Origin: Sorex araneus
Taxonomy: Eukaryota > Chordata > Mammalia > Eulipotyphla > Soricidae
Reading direction: 5' to 3'
Length of the DNA: 64,000 bases
Assembly (NCBI RefSeq): GCF_027595985.1
Contig: NC_073313.1
Span: 85,232,899-85,296,898, forward strand
The position numbers were made by a program, and so were the translations under genes. Positions 31,161 to 42,877 of the stretch are shown here, piece after piece; position 1 is the first letter of the stretch; every line of letters starts with the position of its first letter. The notes beneath the pieces were generated by a model, which was not told the DNA's origin, did no database searches, and was given only the letters and a program-made list of their open reading frames with translations.

Positions 31161-32335
31161 ACCCTCAGGGACCTTGTGTCCTGCTTTATCAGTGCCCAGT
31201 ATCTTTCTGTCATTTGATATTTAAGCTTGATGAATGTCAGTTCCATTGCTGGAGCCGAGGTCCATTTGCAGGAGTATTCTTTTCTGCCAGTTTTCATCAT
31301 GCAGACTGCATTTTTATTCTCATGGTGGGTCAAGTGTGGGCTAAGTTAGAAACCTAAGCTTTCAAGTGTCACAATTTTTCCTGATGAACATGCATCAGTG
31401 GGGGTGATCCTTTGATTCCATGACCAGGGAATGAGGAGTCTCACTGGTAAACTTGGCCAGCTCTGGAAAATGATCCTGTTGCAATTCAGTCCAGACTGGC
31501 CTCAGCAAATTGACTGGGTCCCACCTCCAAGAGAATACAAATTTGTATATAAAATGGGCCTCAGAGTGCCTTCAGCTTTAGTTTTGGCTGCTTCACATAA
31601 GTACAATCATTTGAGCCTAAATCCCAAGCCAAGAGTGAACTGAAGAGAGAAATAAAATTGGGCCAATTGTGCTGTCCAGTTCCCTGGGAAAGAAGACCTT
31701 TCTGGGGACCCATTTTTTCAAGACCTCAATGAAACCCTCCCAAATGCCTTCATATGGTTGCCTAATGCACACTGTCACTTCAAAGGGTTGCTCTGATATA
31801 ACAACCATCCCCTTGAGTAGGCATGGCAAGTAGATGAGGAAATATTTAAAGTACCAGCCCCCAACCTTCCCTGCACAGTCAGCATCCAGTTACCTCTGAC
31901 CTGAGAATTTCTGAAAGGCCTTTGAAGGGAGATAGCAAGGGCAATTCGAGCCCCCCAGAATATCAATAGCTATCCACAAGGGTTATTTGTGTAACCTTCC
32001 ATGTTACACAAAATTTCTCTGGAAGGCATTGAGTGGGTTCTCATCTGATCAACAACAGCAACAAAAAATATGCCTAAAGATGGATGACATATTTCAAAGT
32101 GATATTGTAAAACTTGTAAGATCATCCGTAGGAAGGACTGAATCTAGGGCCCAGCCACTGGGAATTACTTGGCATATATCAACTGCTGTTATAAGTAAAC
32201 ATAAATGGTATAGGCAGTGGTATGCCATTGGTGTGTGGGATAGAGGCCTTACCAGATGGGAAATGTGGTAGCTATCTTGCAAATGGCTTCCAAACAACAA
32301 TCAAATATAGACTAGACACTCCAAAAAGAACCAGG
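31161..32335. other. Intron 1, single-copy stretch
   Basis: Nothing recognised. Short ORFs on both strands. Confidence 0.45.
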
Positions 32336-32339
32336 ATTT

Positions 32340-32505
32340 TTTTTTCTTTTTGGGTCACACCTGGTGACACACAAGGGTTATTCCTGGCTCTGCACTCAGG
32401 AATTACTCTTGGCAGTGGTCAGGGGACCATATAGAATGCTGGGAATCGAACCCGGGTCGCTGCATGCAAGGCAAATGCCCTAACCGCTATGCTATCACTC
32501 CAGCC
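32340..32505 (-). mobile_element. Young shrew SINE, reverse, with target-site duplication
   Basis: Intact complement of tail (CTTTTTGGGTCACACC), B box (GGGAATCGAACCCGG) and head (GCTATCACTCCAGCCCC). Flanked by CCAGGATTT at 32331-32339 and 32506-32514. Confidence 0.93.
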
Positions 32506-32589
32506 CCAGGATTTATTTTTTTAAAGAGTGACTTCAGCAGAAAGTAATCCCAGTATAAATAAGTTTTTGTGTGAACTCATTGGTACCAA

Positions 32590-32750
32590 CCCTATTTGTG
32601 TGTGGTGTATACCTGTGTGATGTAGATATAGTGTGTTGTGTATGAAAGTATATAATGCATGTGAAGTATTTGTGTTTAAGTGTGCATGGAGCTTTCTATT
32701 TAGGTATATGTATGTGTGAGTATATGTGTATTTCTGGTTATGTATCTATA
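32590..32750 (+). repeat. TG-rich low-complexity stretch
   Basis: GTGTGTGGTGTATACC, ATAGTGTGTTGTGTATG and ATGTATGTGTGAGTATATG. Low complexity. Confidence 0.65.
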
Positions 32751-34325
32751 TACCATGGGCATGACATGGACTTCCAAAAGAGGGAAAGTCAGTTATCCTG
32801 GACTATATTTACAAGGACACAGCTGGAAATCCTCTTTTTAGCCAGGTCTTTGGGCAGTGAAGCTTGGAACATGTTCAAAGAGGAGCAGCTAGATGAGGGT
32901 AGGAGACTTGTAGCCATGTCACATGTTAAACAGATGAAGGAACTGTGGAGGTTTACCCTGGATAAGAACAGGAGGGAGGGAAGAGGAGGGGTGGGCTGTC
33001 ACTGTTCCCTTGGAAGAATCATGAAGGTCAGTGCCAGGTCCAGAAAGAGATTTGGAATCAGTTTAATTAAAAGTCCTAATATTTTATTAATCATGGCTAT
33101 CATTTGATAAGGATGGGCTTACTTCTGTGATTCTGACCCTCCTCCCCAAAGGGTTATTCATAAAGGAGTTTTCCCTATTGTTCTCATTGAAGCCCACACC
33201 ACAGTTTGAAAAACCAGGCAGGGTTCCCTAAATCCTTCCCTTGCTTTTATTTTTGACAATAAAGTGTTTAAGCTGTAAAGCCTTAAAAGGCATTTTTATA
33301 AAAATTCCCTTACTATTTTCAAGTTACCAGAATATAAAAATCTTGGCCATAACTGTATACAAAACAATGAGATAGATATTAAGCTCTCTGTGTAAGCAGA
33401 TCTTATTCCCTCTCAGAGACCTGGTAGCCTATCAGAAACTGTATTTGAACTTGCTAAACAGGCAGCAGTTCCTTAGCATTAGATTAGAACTCCTAGGATG
33501 GTTCTTTGGAGTATGCTGGGGCTGGCCAAAAGGAAAAATTGGTTTCTGCTGAATTAAGTTACTGAGTCCTCTCCTCTCCCTGCCTCTTCGCTCCAGACTA
33601 TGAGGGGGCAGAGGAAAGAGGAGACAACCCCAGGTCTGGTCTTTGGCTGGTAACCAATGACGCACTCTCACCAATATAGATTTTGGAGGTGGAGACTATG
33701 GGAAAACAGGTGGCAGTGGGGGCAGGTGGCAGTCTGGAACGGGTAGGGTCTGCCAAGGGGAAGTGAAGGACATTGTGGGCAGGGGTCTTGGGAAATTCTG
33801 AAAAGCCCCGCTCTGTTTCCTGGAACTTTTAAGAGAACAAAAGAGCATTTCCCAAACGTGCCTTGTCAAAGCAGCTCCAGGAAGGTGGTGGCCTGCTAGC
33901 CACATAATTGAACCCATGTTGTGGTCTTTGCACATCTATGCCCTCCACAACACAGGGACAGGGCAACCAAACATTGACCTCAAGCACAAAGCAGGAACCC
34001 GAAGAAAGCCCCTTTCAGCCCTCCACAACTGGCAGTGAGGGGCAGTGGGCAGTGAGTAGAACCTCAACTAAAGCAGATTTGCTGCCAACAACCTTGTATA
34101 ACCTTGAGCAGGCCGTTTCCGTCTTCAGACTTGTGTCAGCATCTCTTAAAGGAAGGGGTTGAATTTGAAGACCCTAAGGGGCCCCTGCTGATGCGTTGAT
34201 GGGACAAGCCAGGCAGACTTTCAGGCAAAAGAACCAACACTCAGTCCCCCCTCCCACCCTCCACGCGTCTTTCCCCAAGCGACCCTGTGTACCCTGCAGG
34301 GAATATTCATCCTTGAGCCTTCAGG
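32751..34325. other. Intron 1, single-copy stretch next to the distal promoter
   Basis: No gene or young repeat recognised. The 150-codon plus-strand ORF at 32655-33107 has no recognisable motif. Confidence 0.45.
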
Positions 34326-34329
34326 GACT

Positions 34330-34900
34330 TTGGGTTGACAGGCGGTGCCCAGGGCGGCCGGCCCCAAACTCTGGCCGTCTCTGCGGGCGCCTGAGCCAGC
34401 GACTCCGCCTCCACGCTCGCCCAGCGTCCGCTGAGCCCATAGCGCGATTGCCTGGCGCTAAGGGCAGAGCTGGTGCTTTAAGCGCGGCTTCGACGGGGCA
34501 GTCTCGGGAATCGGGAACAATTAACTAAAAGCCTACGGAAAGGAAGGTGGAGAGACTGGGGGACTGCAAGCCAACCCTCAGGGTGCCCTACCGGGGCCAG
34601 AGCCCACGGAGATCCACCCATTCCCCCAATCTCCAGGATCAAAGCCCCCTCCAAGACCCTCCAACTCGGGGCTCCCCACTCACCACGGCGGGGGCGGGGC
34701 ACAAAGGCAGAGGCGAAAAGGCAGTCCAGAACCCACGCCATGACCCGCGCTGATTGTCCCGCTGCGTCCCAGCTGGATTCCGCGCCGTCCCCTGCACTAG
34801 CGGCCCTAAGTAGCCCCCAGTGACCACGCCCTGAGCCGCACCCTGCACCCAACTGAGCGTGTCTCGGTCACCGGACACCTCCAGCTTGTCACAAAGGGGG
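34330..34900 (-). promoter_or_regulatory. ARHGAP36: CpG-rich block around the distal ARHGAP36 first exon
   Basis: Dense CpG (GGCGGCCGGCCCC, GCGCGATTGCCTGGCGC, GGCGGGGGCGGGGCAC), including GGGCGGGGC Sp1-type sites just inside the intron. It contains the distal coding exon. Layout fits a CpG-island promoter; no TATA box is evident. Confidence 0.65.
34684..34741 (-). CDS. ARHGAP36: ARHGAP36 distal alternative first coding exon
   Basis: Encodes MAWVLDCLFASAFVPRPRR, then G and the donor GTGAGT. Joined to the acceptor at 10600 it gives PRPRR-VNVLGGAPG in frame, matching a known alternative N terminus of the protein, for a 537-residue product lacking the hydrophobic segment. ATG context is GTCATGG with G at -3 and G at +4. 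The frame stays open upstream to another ATG at 34852 (37 more codons), so the true start is not settled. The ORF running past the donor is unspliced intron. Confidence 0.85.
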
Positions 34901-35790
34901 CAGGGCCTTAGAAGAGCCCCCTCCCTCCTTCCAGCCGGAGGAGAAGCGGCCAGTCCCACAGCCCCTTCCCCCGGTTCCGAGGAAGGCCGGGACACCGTTT
35001 CCCACCGGGGAAGCTGTGACACTGAGTTCAGAACCTTGCCCCTTCCCCCAGGAAGCTCCATCTCAAGGAAGACGTCATTTCAGTCCCAGCGAACCCCAAA
35101 TCTCAGAGGAAGGGAGCGTGCCTGCGCCCCAAGAGCCCTTCATCGGGCACACTAAAGCAATCTCCCCACAAGTTGGAATTTGAAGGAGATGGGGTGCACC
35201 TGATTCAGGGAGCCTCATCCCTAAAAAGTCTCTTCTGAGAGGAGACATGATCTCAGCCCACAGAAGGCCTAATAAAGACCGGAAGGGGTTTCTGCCCCAG
35301 GAAGCCTGAACGCTTTAAGGAGACACTTGCTTCCGTCTGTGGAAACCCAAGACTTTATAGAAGGCATCCCTTCAGTCCTGGATAGCTCAAAATCCGATTT
35401 TAGGTCACTGCCAACGTCCAGAGGACTGGATTTGTTTTGCCCACACCCTTCCCTCCAAGAAGTCCACAAACTGAGTTACTTTCCTGAACTTACCCCAAAG
35501 ATCCAGCAGGGAATAAGTGGGTTTTGGGGGGGCCTGGGAATCTCTGTTTTGAGGGGATGGAGCCTCATCTGAGGTAAAGGTACACATAGACAAGTATGTG
35601 TAATTGCAGGGTTCCCCCTTCAGTAAGTATTGGCTTAAGGATTCTATTGTCTGAGCTGTTGCTCAAGGTACTCACATAGGAGTGGGCATCGCCATTTATT
35701 TGGAGAAAGAATTGGATATTTGACCTTCCAGTGGGAGTGGCACTGTATAAAATTTCATTTCACTTTTTTCAGGGCTTTGTGTTGTAAATG
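34901..35790. other. Region upstream of the distal first exon
   Basis: Single copy, moderately GC-rich with scattered CpG up to about 35150. It could hold 5' UTR and core promoter of the distal ARHGAP36 transcript. No second gene recognised. Confidence 0.45.
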
Positions 35791-35792
35791 TG

Positions 35793-35952
35793 TTTTTGGT
35801 TTGGGGGCCACACCCAGCAGTGTTTACTCCTGGCTTTGTGCTCATGGATCACTTCCGACAGTGCTGGGGGACCATATACAATGCTGGTGATGGAGCCTGG
35901 GTCAGCCACATACAGTGTAAGCACTTTTACCCCGCCATATCTTTCCAGCCCT
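35793..35952 (-). mobile_element. Shrew-type SINE, reverse
   Basis: GGGGGCCACACCCAGCAGTG, GGGGGACCATATACAATGC and CATATCTTTCCAGCCC. Confidence 0.8.
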
Positions 35953-36700
35953 TGTATTTTTTAATGCTTAAATACAGATGGGAGACACCATAATAAGTTG
36001 AGTTGGGAGCATCTTGTAGTGGTAAAATATGAACCATGTTGAGCAAGAAAAGCTTCTGAATGGAATTTCCTTTTCTATTCAAGTGGAGTGGGGTGGAAGG
36101 TGCATTTATTTCTCCCTGAATTTGTATACATTGGCATTTGCATAGATTGCATATATTGAAATCTGTATACATTAGCATTTGTGTAGACATGTCCTATGCC
36201 TTGTTACTCTCAACCAAAATGTTAGTGAAGAGGTAAAAAGAAATAAGAAAACTCTTCTTCCATAGCTATATTGTAGATCTGAGGAATAGAAGCAGCAATT
36301 ACAGGTCATCTGAGGAGAACAGTTATTACATTTGCTAACAACAGATACTAACACATTAACTCTGAGAAGGGGTGCATAAAATTGGAAGATTGAAACTTTC
36401 TTTCCCATGAAGTTTATAGCAAATTAGAACTGTGGTGAAAGTTTAAATGTGCTTTCACTGTCAAAGGATGGCATTTTCCATTTTTTTCTGGGAAACATGA
36501 TATCTATTTGTCTTTCCACCAACTTCTAAATTATTCCCAATTTTATGCTTTATATTTTTCTGACAATTGTATGCTTTTGCTTTCTAACAACAACCCCAAA
36601 AAAGCATTCAACAAACCTTCTGTTTTAGTAATTTCTACTTTCCAAATACCTGGTCACCCAATCCTCACAAGTTTAATATCTAGAAATGTCCATTTTGGAA
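35953..36700. other. Upstream intergenic, nothing recognised
   Basis: AT-rich single-copy sequence. A short local duplication (TTGGCATTTGCATAGA / TTAGCATTTGTGTAGA) near 36130-36190. Confidence 0.5.
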
Positions 36701-36701
36701 G

Positions 36702-36868
36702 CCTGTAGGGATAGTACAGTAGTTAAGGCACTTGTATTGCACCCAGTTAACCTGGGTTTGATCCCGGCACATCACATGGACCCCTGAGTCCATCAGGGGT
36801 GGCCCCTGAGTGCAGAGCCAAGAGTAAGCTTGAGCATAGCCAGGAGTGACCCAAAAACTAAAAAAGAA
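36702..36868 (+). mobile_element. Shrew-type SINE
   Basis: TAACCTGGGTTTGATCCC, GGCCCCTGAGTGCAGAGCC and CAGGAGTGACCCAAAAAC. Confidence 0.85.
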
Positions 36869-37459
36869 AATGTCAAATTTTAGTCTCTGGATACTGAAAT
36901 CACAGTCTTACCTTTTCCCATGAGTTTATCCAACACCAGCTTTGTAATTAGCTTTTATTCCAATTGAATGAGGGCTTTTTGCATCACTTTTTTGGCTCTC
37001 AAAATCTGTCTTCATGGTTCAATCCAAGGGTCACCAGTAGCTCAAGTGGCTCTGCTGCTTGGGGGACTCAACTTGAGATACAAACTCATGCACAACTATT
37101 CTTTGTTGCCTTTCCCTTTAAGAAATGCATTTTGGTTTTTTAAAAAATAAGCTAAGGATTCTCTAGACATAGATTGGAAGCCCAATTAAAGCTATTTGAT
37201 TTGGGGACAATTATTGAACTTCTCTGAGGTTTGGTTTTTCTTTTCTGTGAAGTGGGGATATTAATAAAACCAAAGGATATTCTTTTGAAGAATGAAAGAA
37301 AGGGGAAAAAAGCAGGCAGAGTTCAAAATTCTTCAAAAAATCATGCACTAGCAGTTCTCCTTCTTCCTTTGCTTTGATATACCTCTTCTGCAAGTTAATT
37401 AGTATTCTGTTCCCTTTGAAAATACTTACCCTTAACTAAAGTTTATGTAACAGAGAAAT

Positions 37460-37535
37460 TCATTCATTCACCAATACAACCATTTATTCAACAAATGTTT
37501 ATTAAATATCTTCTGTGGGCAAGATATTATACCAT
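37460..37535. repeat. L2/MIR-type fragment
   Basis: CATTCATTCACC, ATTTATTCAACAAATGTTTATTAAATATCTTCTG, an old conserved mammalian repeat motif. 36870-37460 and 37535-38370 hold nothing else recognised. Confidence 0.55.
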
Positions 37536-38374
37536 GTAAGTAGTGTTAATTCATTCAATGAATTATTTTAGTTCATTTAAAATTATTTTCAATGTATAAT
37601 TTGTATGATTAATTTGAAAATATACTTTTGACTATCCTAAATAAAAAAGATAAGGTGCAAAATGTATGCACACTATAGTAAAGAAAGTGCAAATAAATAA
37701 TTATCTTGTGCATTGAAAGAAAAAAGTCTAGGAGGAAACATATCAGCATTTTACTAGTAATTGTATTTAAGCAATGTAGTTATAGGCAATTTTTAACTTT
37801 TATCATTTCTATATTAGTATCTTCCAAGTTTTCTTTAATAAATACATATTATTTCCTGGAGTAAGAAAAAACTGCTTAGAGAGAGAAATTCTGCAATTGT
37901 ACTGAATAAAATATGAGCTAGGCTAGAGAAGGGAATCACAGGCAAATATTTGAGCTGGAGTTGTGCCACTGTACAGGGCATCCGGATAGGTTTTGGAGAT
38001 TCAGAACAAGCTGAAACTTGACCTGTGAGTAAAATTCTCGACTCCCTTCTTGTGCGAAGGTACATAGGTAAACAGCCATGTCTTCTCCTTTTCGCTGATC
38101 TATAAGTTCGAAGCATGCTGCTGAGTAGCCAGGAGCCTGCTATCCTGGACTACTAGCACACTTACCCTAGTCTATACACTCAAAAACACACATTTTGCAT
38201 ATTCTCACTGAGACAGTCCAAGTTCTATACCTTGACACACATTGCTGCCTTTAAAAGGTCTGTCATTGTAATTGCAACTAAAAAAAAATCAAGCACCTTT
38301 CCTTTTACCTAGGTCATTGTTTTACTGAGGTCTTGTACAGGAAGAAATAAGTTCTAACTAAGAAGTCAACATCA

Positions 38375-38578
38375 GTATCACTATCATCATCACTATCATC
38401 CCGTTGATGGTCGATTTGCTTGAGCAGACCCAGTAATATCTCCATTCGTCCTAGCCCTTAGATTTTAGAAGCCTCTCTTTACTCATCCTTCCCAATGGTG
38501 CCCGTGCCACATTGGAGCCTCTTTCAGAGCCTGGCAAGCTCCCCATGGCGTATTCATATGCCAAAACCAGTAACTAAG
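38375..38578 (-). mobile_element. Long-body SINE variant
   Basis: Plus strand starts ATCATCACTATCATCCCGTT (complement of the microsatellite end), then GATTTGCTTGAGCAG, GAGCCTGGCAAGCTCCCC and CATATGCCAAAACCAG. Head missing. Confidence 0.75.
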
Positions 38579-38579
38579 A

Positions 38580-39465
38580 AGTCACAACAATAAAAGCAAG
38601 TTTGAAAACCTTTTGACTATGAGGAAAAGAAGGATCCAAATCTTACAATTTTCTTAGAAGCACAACAGTGCTTGGCACCCAGGCAAAAAGTTGACTAATC
38701 AAATGGGATGCCAGGAATCAAAGGCCCATAAACCTTGCTATAGGTCAAGGTTTTCTGAAGTAAGATCCATTTGCATAGGACACAACAGAATCATCTGACA
38801 TAGTCTGTAACACTGAAAATTCTCTGGTTCCATTCCACACCTACCATGCAATAATTTCTAGGCATGGGAACCAAAATATATCACTTTTTACAAACTCACC
38901 CTTGGGTGCTCTTATAGCCAATACAGAATCTTGAATATAGAAGAATGAAATATTCTCCTGAACCCCCCCCCTCCGCTGTTTCTTCTATTGCATGCCAGCT
39001 GCGGAGAACTCTGAGACAGTGTTCTCAGTCTTCTAGAAAAATTCATTACTTTTTTTTTAAATTTTCCACACCAGGCACATTTCATTTCATTTTATTAAGT
39101 TGATCGACAGGAATTCACTGGTTTCCTCAAAAATAATCAGAGTTAACATCTTTCATTGACTTTCTAGTTAAAACAGGGGGAGGGAAGAGCTTTTTATATG
39201 TGATTGTGTTGAATACTAACATAAAGGAAAGGAAGTAGGTAATGCTGCTTCTTTATTTTTAATACCATTCGACTTGCTCTGAGTATGTAAAATATAGTAT
39301 AGATTGAGATTGAGCAAATCTTAAGATTTGACTTCTAAAGTGAGTCTGGTTAAATTCAAAATAAACACATTCCAATTGTTGATGTTTTCTAAGAATCCTT
39401 ATGTATGTCTATATAGCATTTTCACAGTCATGCTCTAAACTGGATCTATACTTATTTGTGCTTTT
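38580..39465. other. Upstream intergenic, nothing recognised
   Basis: Single-copy, AT-rich, with a C9 run near 38964. Confidence 0.5.
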
Positions 39466-39469
39466 TAAA

Positions 39470-39712
39470 AATTGAATTACCGTGAAATACATTCACAAAG
39501 TTTTCATTATTGAGTTTCAGTCATACAATGTTCCAACACCCATCCCTCCACCAGTGTACATTTCCCTTTACCAATATACCCCCCCATCCCTCCTGCCATC
39601 CTCACTCCTGCTCAGCCTGCCTCTATGGAAGCACTTTCTTCCCTCTGTCTCTCTCTCTCCTTCTCCCTTTCCTTTTGGGCATTATGGTTTGCAACACAGA
39701 TACTGAAAGGCC
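39470..39712 (-). mobile_element. L1 3' end, reverse
   Basis: TTGAATTACCGTGAAATAC, GTTTCAGTCATACAATGTTCC, CCATCCCTCCACCAGTG and GGGCATTATGGTTTGC recur at 41.6, 44.5, 51.8 and (sense) 57.2 kb. It is the shrew L1 3' UTR in antisense. Confidence 0.75.
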
Positions 39713-39714
39713 AT

Positions 39715-41390
39715 CATGTGGGTCTTTACTTCTTAAGGGAGATTCCTTATATTAGATGGGAGGCTGCTGAAATACAGTGAAAAGAAGATGTCATTTAAAT
39801 TTAAAATTATCTGGAGTGATTGCTGAATTACTGGTTGAATGAAAGTATGGTTTTCTGGACCTGAGTCCCAGACTCTTCCTCAAGAAAATGGGAATCCCAG
39901 TACCCCTGCATGCTTCCCTCAACAGGTTTCTATGAAGGTCTCTGATAATTAAACAGTAACATTTAAAAGAACTCTATCCCATTCGGGAATAACATTTAAA
40001 AAAACCTCTATCCCCATCCCATGGAGGAAATTACCGTTATCCTCATTTTAGCAACTGTCTTCATAGTTGCTTTTTGAGAAGTCTTATCAGAATGTCCACA
40101 CATTGTGTGCAGGGATTCCATGTTCCCTTAAAGGTGCTATAAGCATAAGGATCTCAAGACCCTATATCTTTGCATCCTTATTTTTCTTTGGGAAAGATTT
40201 GCCTAGGTTAACAATGGTATCTGTACAGAAATGAAGGGGGACTTCATTTTACCTCTTTTAATCTCAAAAGGGTCCACAGGTTCTCATTTCTCAAATGAGA
40301 ATGCAAAAGAGACACATGACAGTCCTTCAAAACTCTTTAGTATTCTTAGAAAACATTGATTTTGTATTTCTTGCTTGATTGCTCTGTTTTGTTTGTGCTA
40401 CCAAGGATCAAATGCAGGACCTCACACATGCAAATCAAACACTCTATCATTGAGCTACATCCCTGGCCCCAGGGGGCATTACATTTACATTGGACTCTAC
40501 AGTCCAGTCCTATTACTTGCAAAGATTCCTTTTCACCAAACCTGAAAAGGTTCCATGTTTGTGAAGTAGAAAGGGGAGACAATTATCCCAAATTTTAAGT
40601 TAGAAAACCTGAAGCTAAATGCAATGAGCTAGTCCAAAGTCCTGCGGGAGGGGAGGGGTGAGGTGAGTTGAGACCAACCACCACATCTTTCACTGCCCCC
40701 ACCAGCCAGTTCTTTCCAATACTCTTGACTATATCCCAGGGCTGCCTGTCAGTGTTCTGACACCACTCAGGAAAATGCAAGTTTCATCCTGACACCGGGA
40801 TGACAGAGCAACGATTATGCTTCGGTCCCCAAGGAGGCAGAAAAATTGCTTTTAGTTGACAAGTGGATCTCCCACACACCTACCCCTCTGGTTGAAGGAA
40901 AAGATAAAATCGAGTGAAAAATCCCAAATGCTCGCTTAATTTTGTAAAGTATTTTTGCTCTTTGAGGTTTGGGATAGGAAGGATGAGAGAGTTTTCCAAC
41001 CCTAGACGTCTCCCAGGGAGTGGGGGAGGAAATAGTAGTTAATAAGGAGAAACACAGAAGGAAATATTAGAAAGAGAAAAATTAGAGGTCATCTTTTAGT
41101 TTTGTGTATAATAAATAATATAAAATGGAATTACTGAAAGGAAAGAAGGCTATAAGTAACAAATATATGTCTATCCCTTAGAAAAACTGTAAGAGACACA
41201 GGACACTGAGATTTACATTATAGATAAAAATTATGTAACTTCCAGTAACAAATATTTAGGGGACCATCTACTTCCACATGTTCCCAGATATATGCAGGCA
41301 CGAAGTCATAGAAATATTGCTTCTGAGATACTAGTGCTGAAGGTCATCTCTGCAAATCACTTGCCAATGTATGTTAAATTATAGAAACTC
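39715..41390. other. Upstream intergenic, mostly single copy
   Basis: Apart from the tRNA-like element at 40385-40468 I see no gene or repeat. Confidence 0.5.
40385..40468 (-). mobile_element. tRNA-Ala-like SINE or tRNA pseudogene
   Basis: The minus strand reads GGGGCCAGGGATGTAGCTCA, ATGATAGAGTG, and a B-box-like ATTTGATCC: a tRNA-derived head close to tRNA-Ala/ID-type elements and different from the shrew SINE head. No A-tail is obvious. Too diverged to be a working tRNA. Confidence 0.55.
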
Positions 41391-41394
41391 CCAG

Positions 41395-41543
41395 CGTGTT
41401 CTTAGATCATTTTCACATGTGAACCTCATACAACTTTAGGAGGCTGTCATGACAGAAATGAGCACAACTCCCATCTTAGAGATGAAAAAGGTGAAGCTTG
41501 AAAAAGGGAAATGACTTGCCCAGGCTTATTCTAATGCTTTATT
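41395..41543 (+). repeat. MIR
   Basis: Ends GAGATGAAAAAGGTGAAGC, GAAATGACTTGCCCAGGC. The twin-primed L1 starts just downstream. Confidence 0.65.
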
Positions 41544-42775
41544 TTACTTTAGTTTTTTATTTATTATTATTAGTGAATCACCGTGAGGGTACAGTTACAG
41601 ATTTACATATTTTGGTGCTTGTGTTTCACTCATACAATGCTCAAGTACCCATCCCTCCACTAGTGCCCATTCTCAACCACTGATGATCCCAGTATCCCTC
41701 CCACCCCCACACCTCACCCCCCCCACCCCACCCCGCCTCTGTGGCAGGGCATTCCATTTTGTTCTCTCTCTCCTTTTGGGAATTGTGGTTTGCAATAGAG
41801 GCCATCATGTTCAATCTATAGTCTACTTTCAGCACTCATCTCCCATCCTGAGCGGATCCTCCAACCACATTTTACTTGGTGTTCCCTTCTCTATCTCATC
41901 TGCCCCTTCCCAGCATGTGAGGCCGGCTCCCAAGCTGTGGAGCCAACCTCCTGGTACTTATCTCTACTCTTCTTTGGTGTTAGTCTCCCATTCTATTATT
42001 TTATATGAGTGAAATCTTTCTATGTCTGTCTCTGTCTTTCTGATTTATTTCACTTAGCATGATACTTTCCATATTTATCCACTTTGCCATCTGATAAGGG
42101 GTTGATATCATATAAGGCACTGGTTGAACTCTACAAGAAGAAAACATCCAACCCTATCAGAAAATGGGGCAAAGAAATGAACAGAAACTTTCTCAAGGAT
42201 GAAATACGAATGGCCAAAAGGCACATGAAAAAATGCTCTTCATCACTAATCATCAGGGAGATGCAGATCAAAACAACTATGAGATACCACCTCACACCAC
42301 AGAGACTGGCACACATCCAAGAGAACCAAAGCAACCACTGTTGGCGTGGATGTGGGGAGAAAGGGACCCTCCTACACTGCTAGTGGGAATGCTGACTGGT
42401 TCATCCATTTTGGAAAACAATATGGATGCTTCTCAAAAAAATAAAAATTGAGCTCCTATTTGACCCAGCAATACCACTTCTGGGAATATGTCCTGGAGAG
42501 GAAAAAAGGTATAGTCAAAATGACATCTGCATTTGTTTGTTCATTGCAGCACTGTTAACAACAGCCAGAATCTGGAAAAAAGGTATGTTCATGGCAGCAC
42601 ACTATTTACAATAGCCAGAATCTGGAAAAAAAAACCGGGTGCCCAAGAACAAATGACAGGTTAAGGAAACTTTGGTACATCTACACAATGGAATAATATG
42701 CAGCTGTTAGAAAAGATGAAGTCATGAACTTTGCATATAAGTGGATCAACATGGAAAGTATCTTACTTTAGTTTT
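41544..42775. mobile_element. Twin-primed (5'-inverted) L1 insertion with 13-bp TSD
   Basis: TTACTTTAGTTTT occurs at 41544-41556 and 42763-42775. Between them, 41557 to about 42085 is the L1 3' end in antisense, and from about 42086 to 42762 is upstream L1 sequence in sense orientation. The sense part encodes the end of ORF2 ([43 protein letters not shown]), broken by stops and frameshifts. This arrangement is the signature of twin-priming retrotransposition. Not functional. Confidence 0.88.
42581..42625 (+). repeat. 45-bp inverted repeat, left arm
   Basis: AGGTATGTTCATGGCAGCAC through AGCCAGAATCTGG, a perfect reverse complement of 42979-43023. Inside the L1, and itself a partial tandem copy of the preceding L1 sequence. 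Confidence 0.95.
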
Positions 42776-42877
42776 GTTTTGTGCTTGAACCAATACTTAT
42801 ATCGCCTTTTCTTATGCTTGGCTTCTTCTTCTGTTTCCCATACCCAGACTGAAATCTGTTCTTTTTTTGTTATTTGG

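Noticed and set aside
34478-34683. Continuation of the distal-exon frame past 34684
   Set aside because: A perfect GTGAGT donor lies there and the join to 10600 restores the known protein, so the remainder is intron.
42084-42614. ORFs with reverse-transcriptase-associated sequence
   Set aside because: They are the broken end of an L1 ORF2 in a truncated, inverted insertion, not a host gene.
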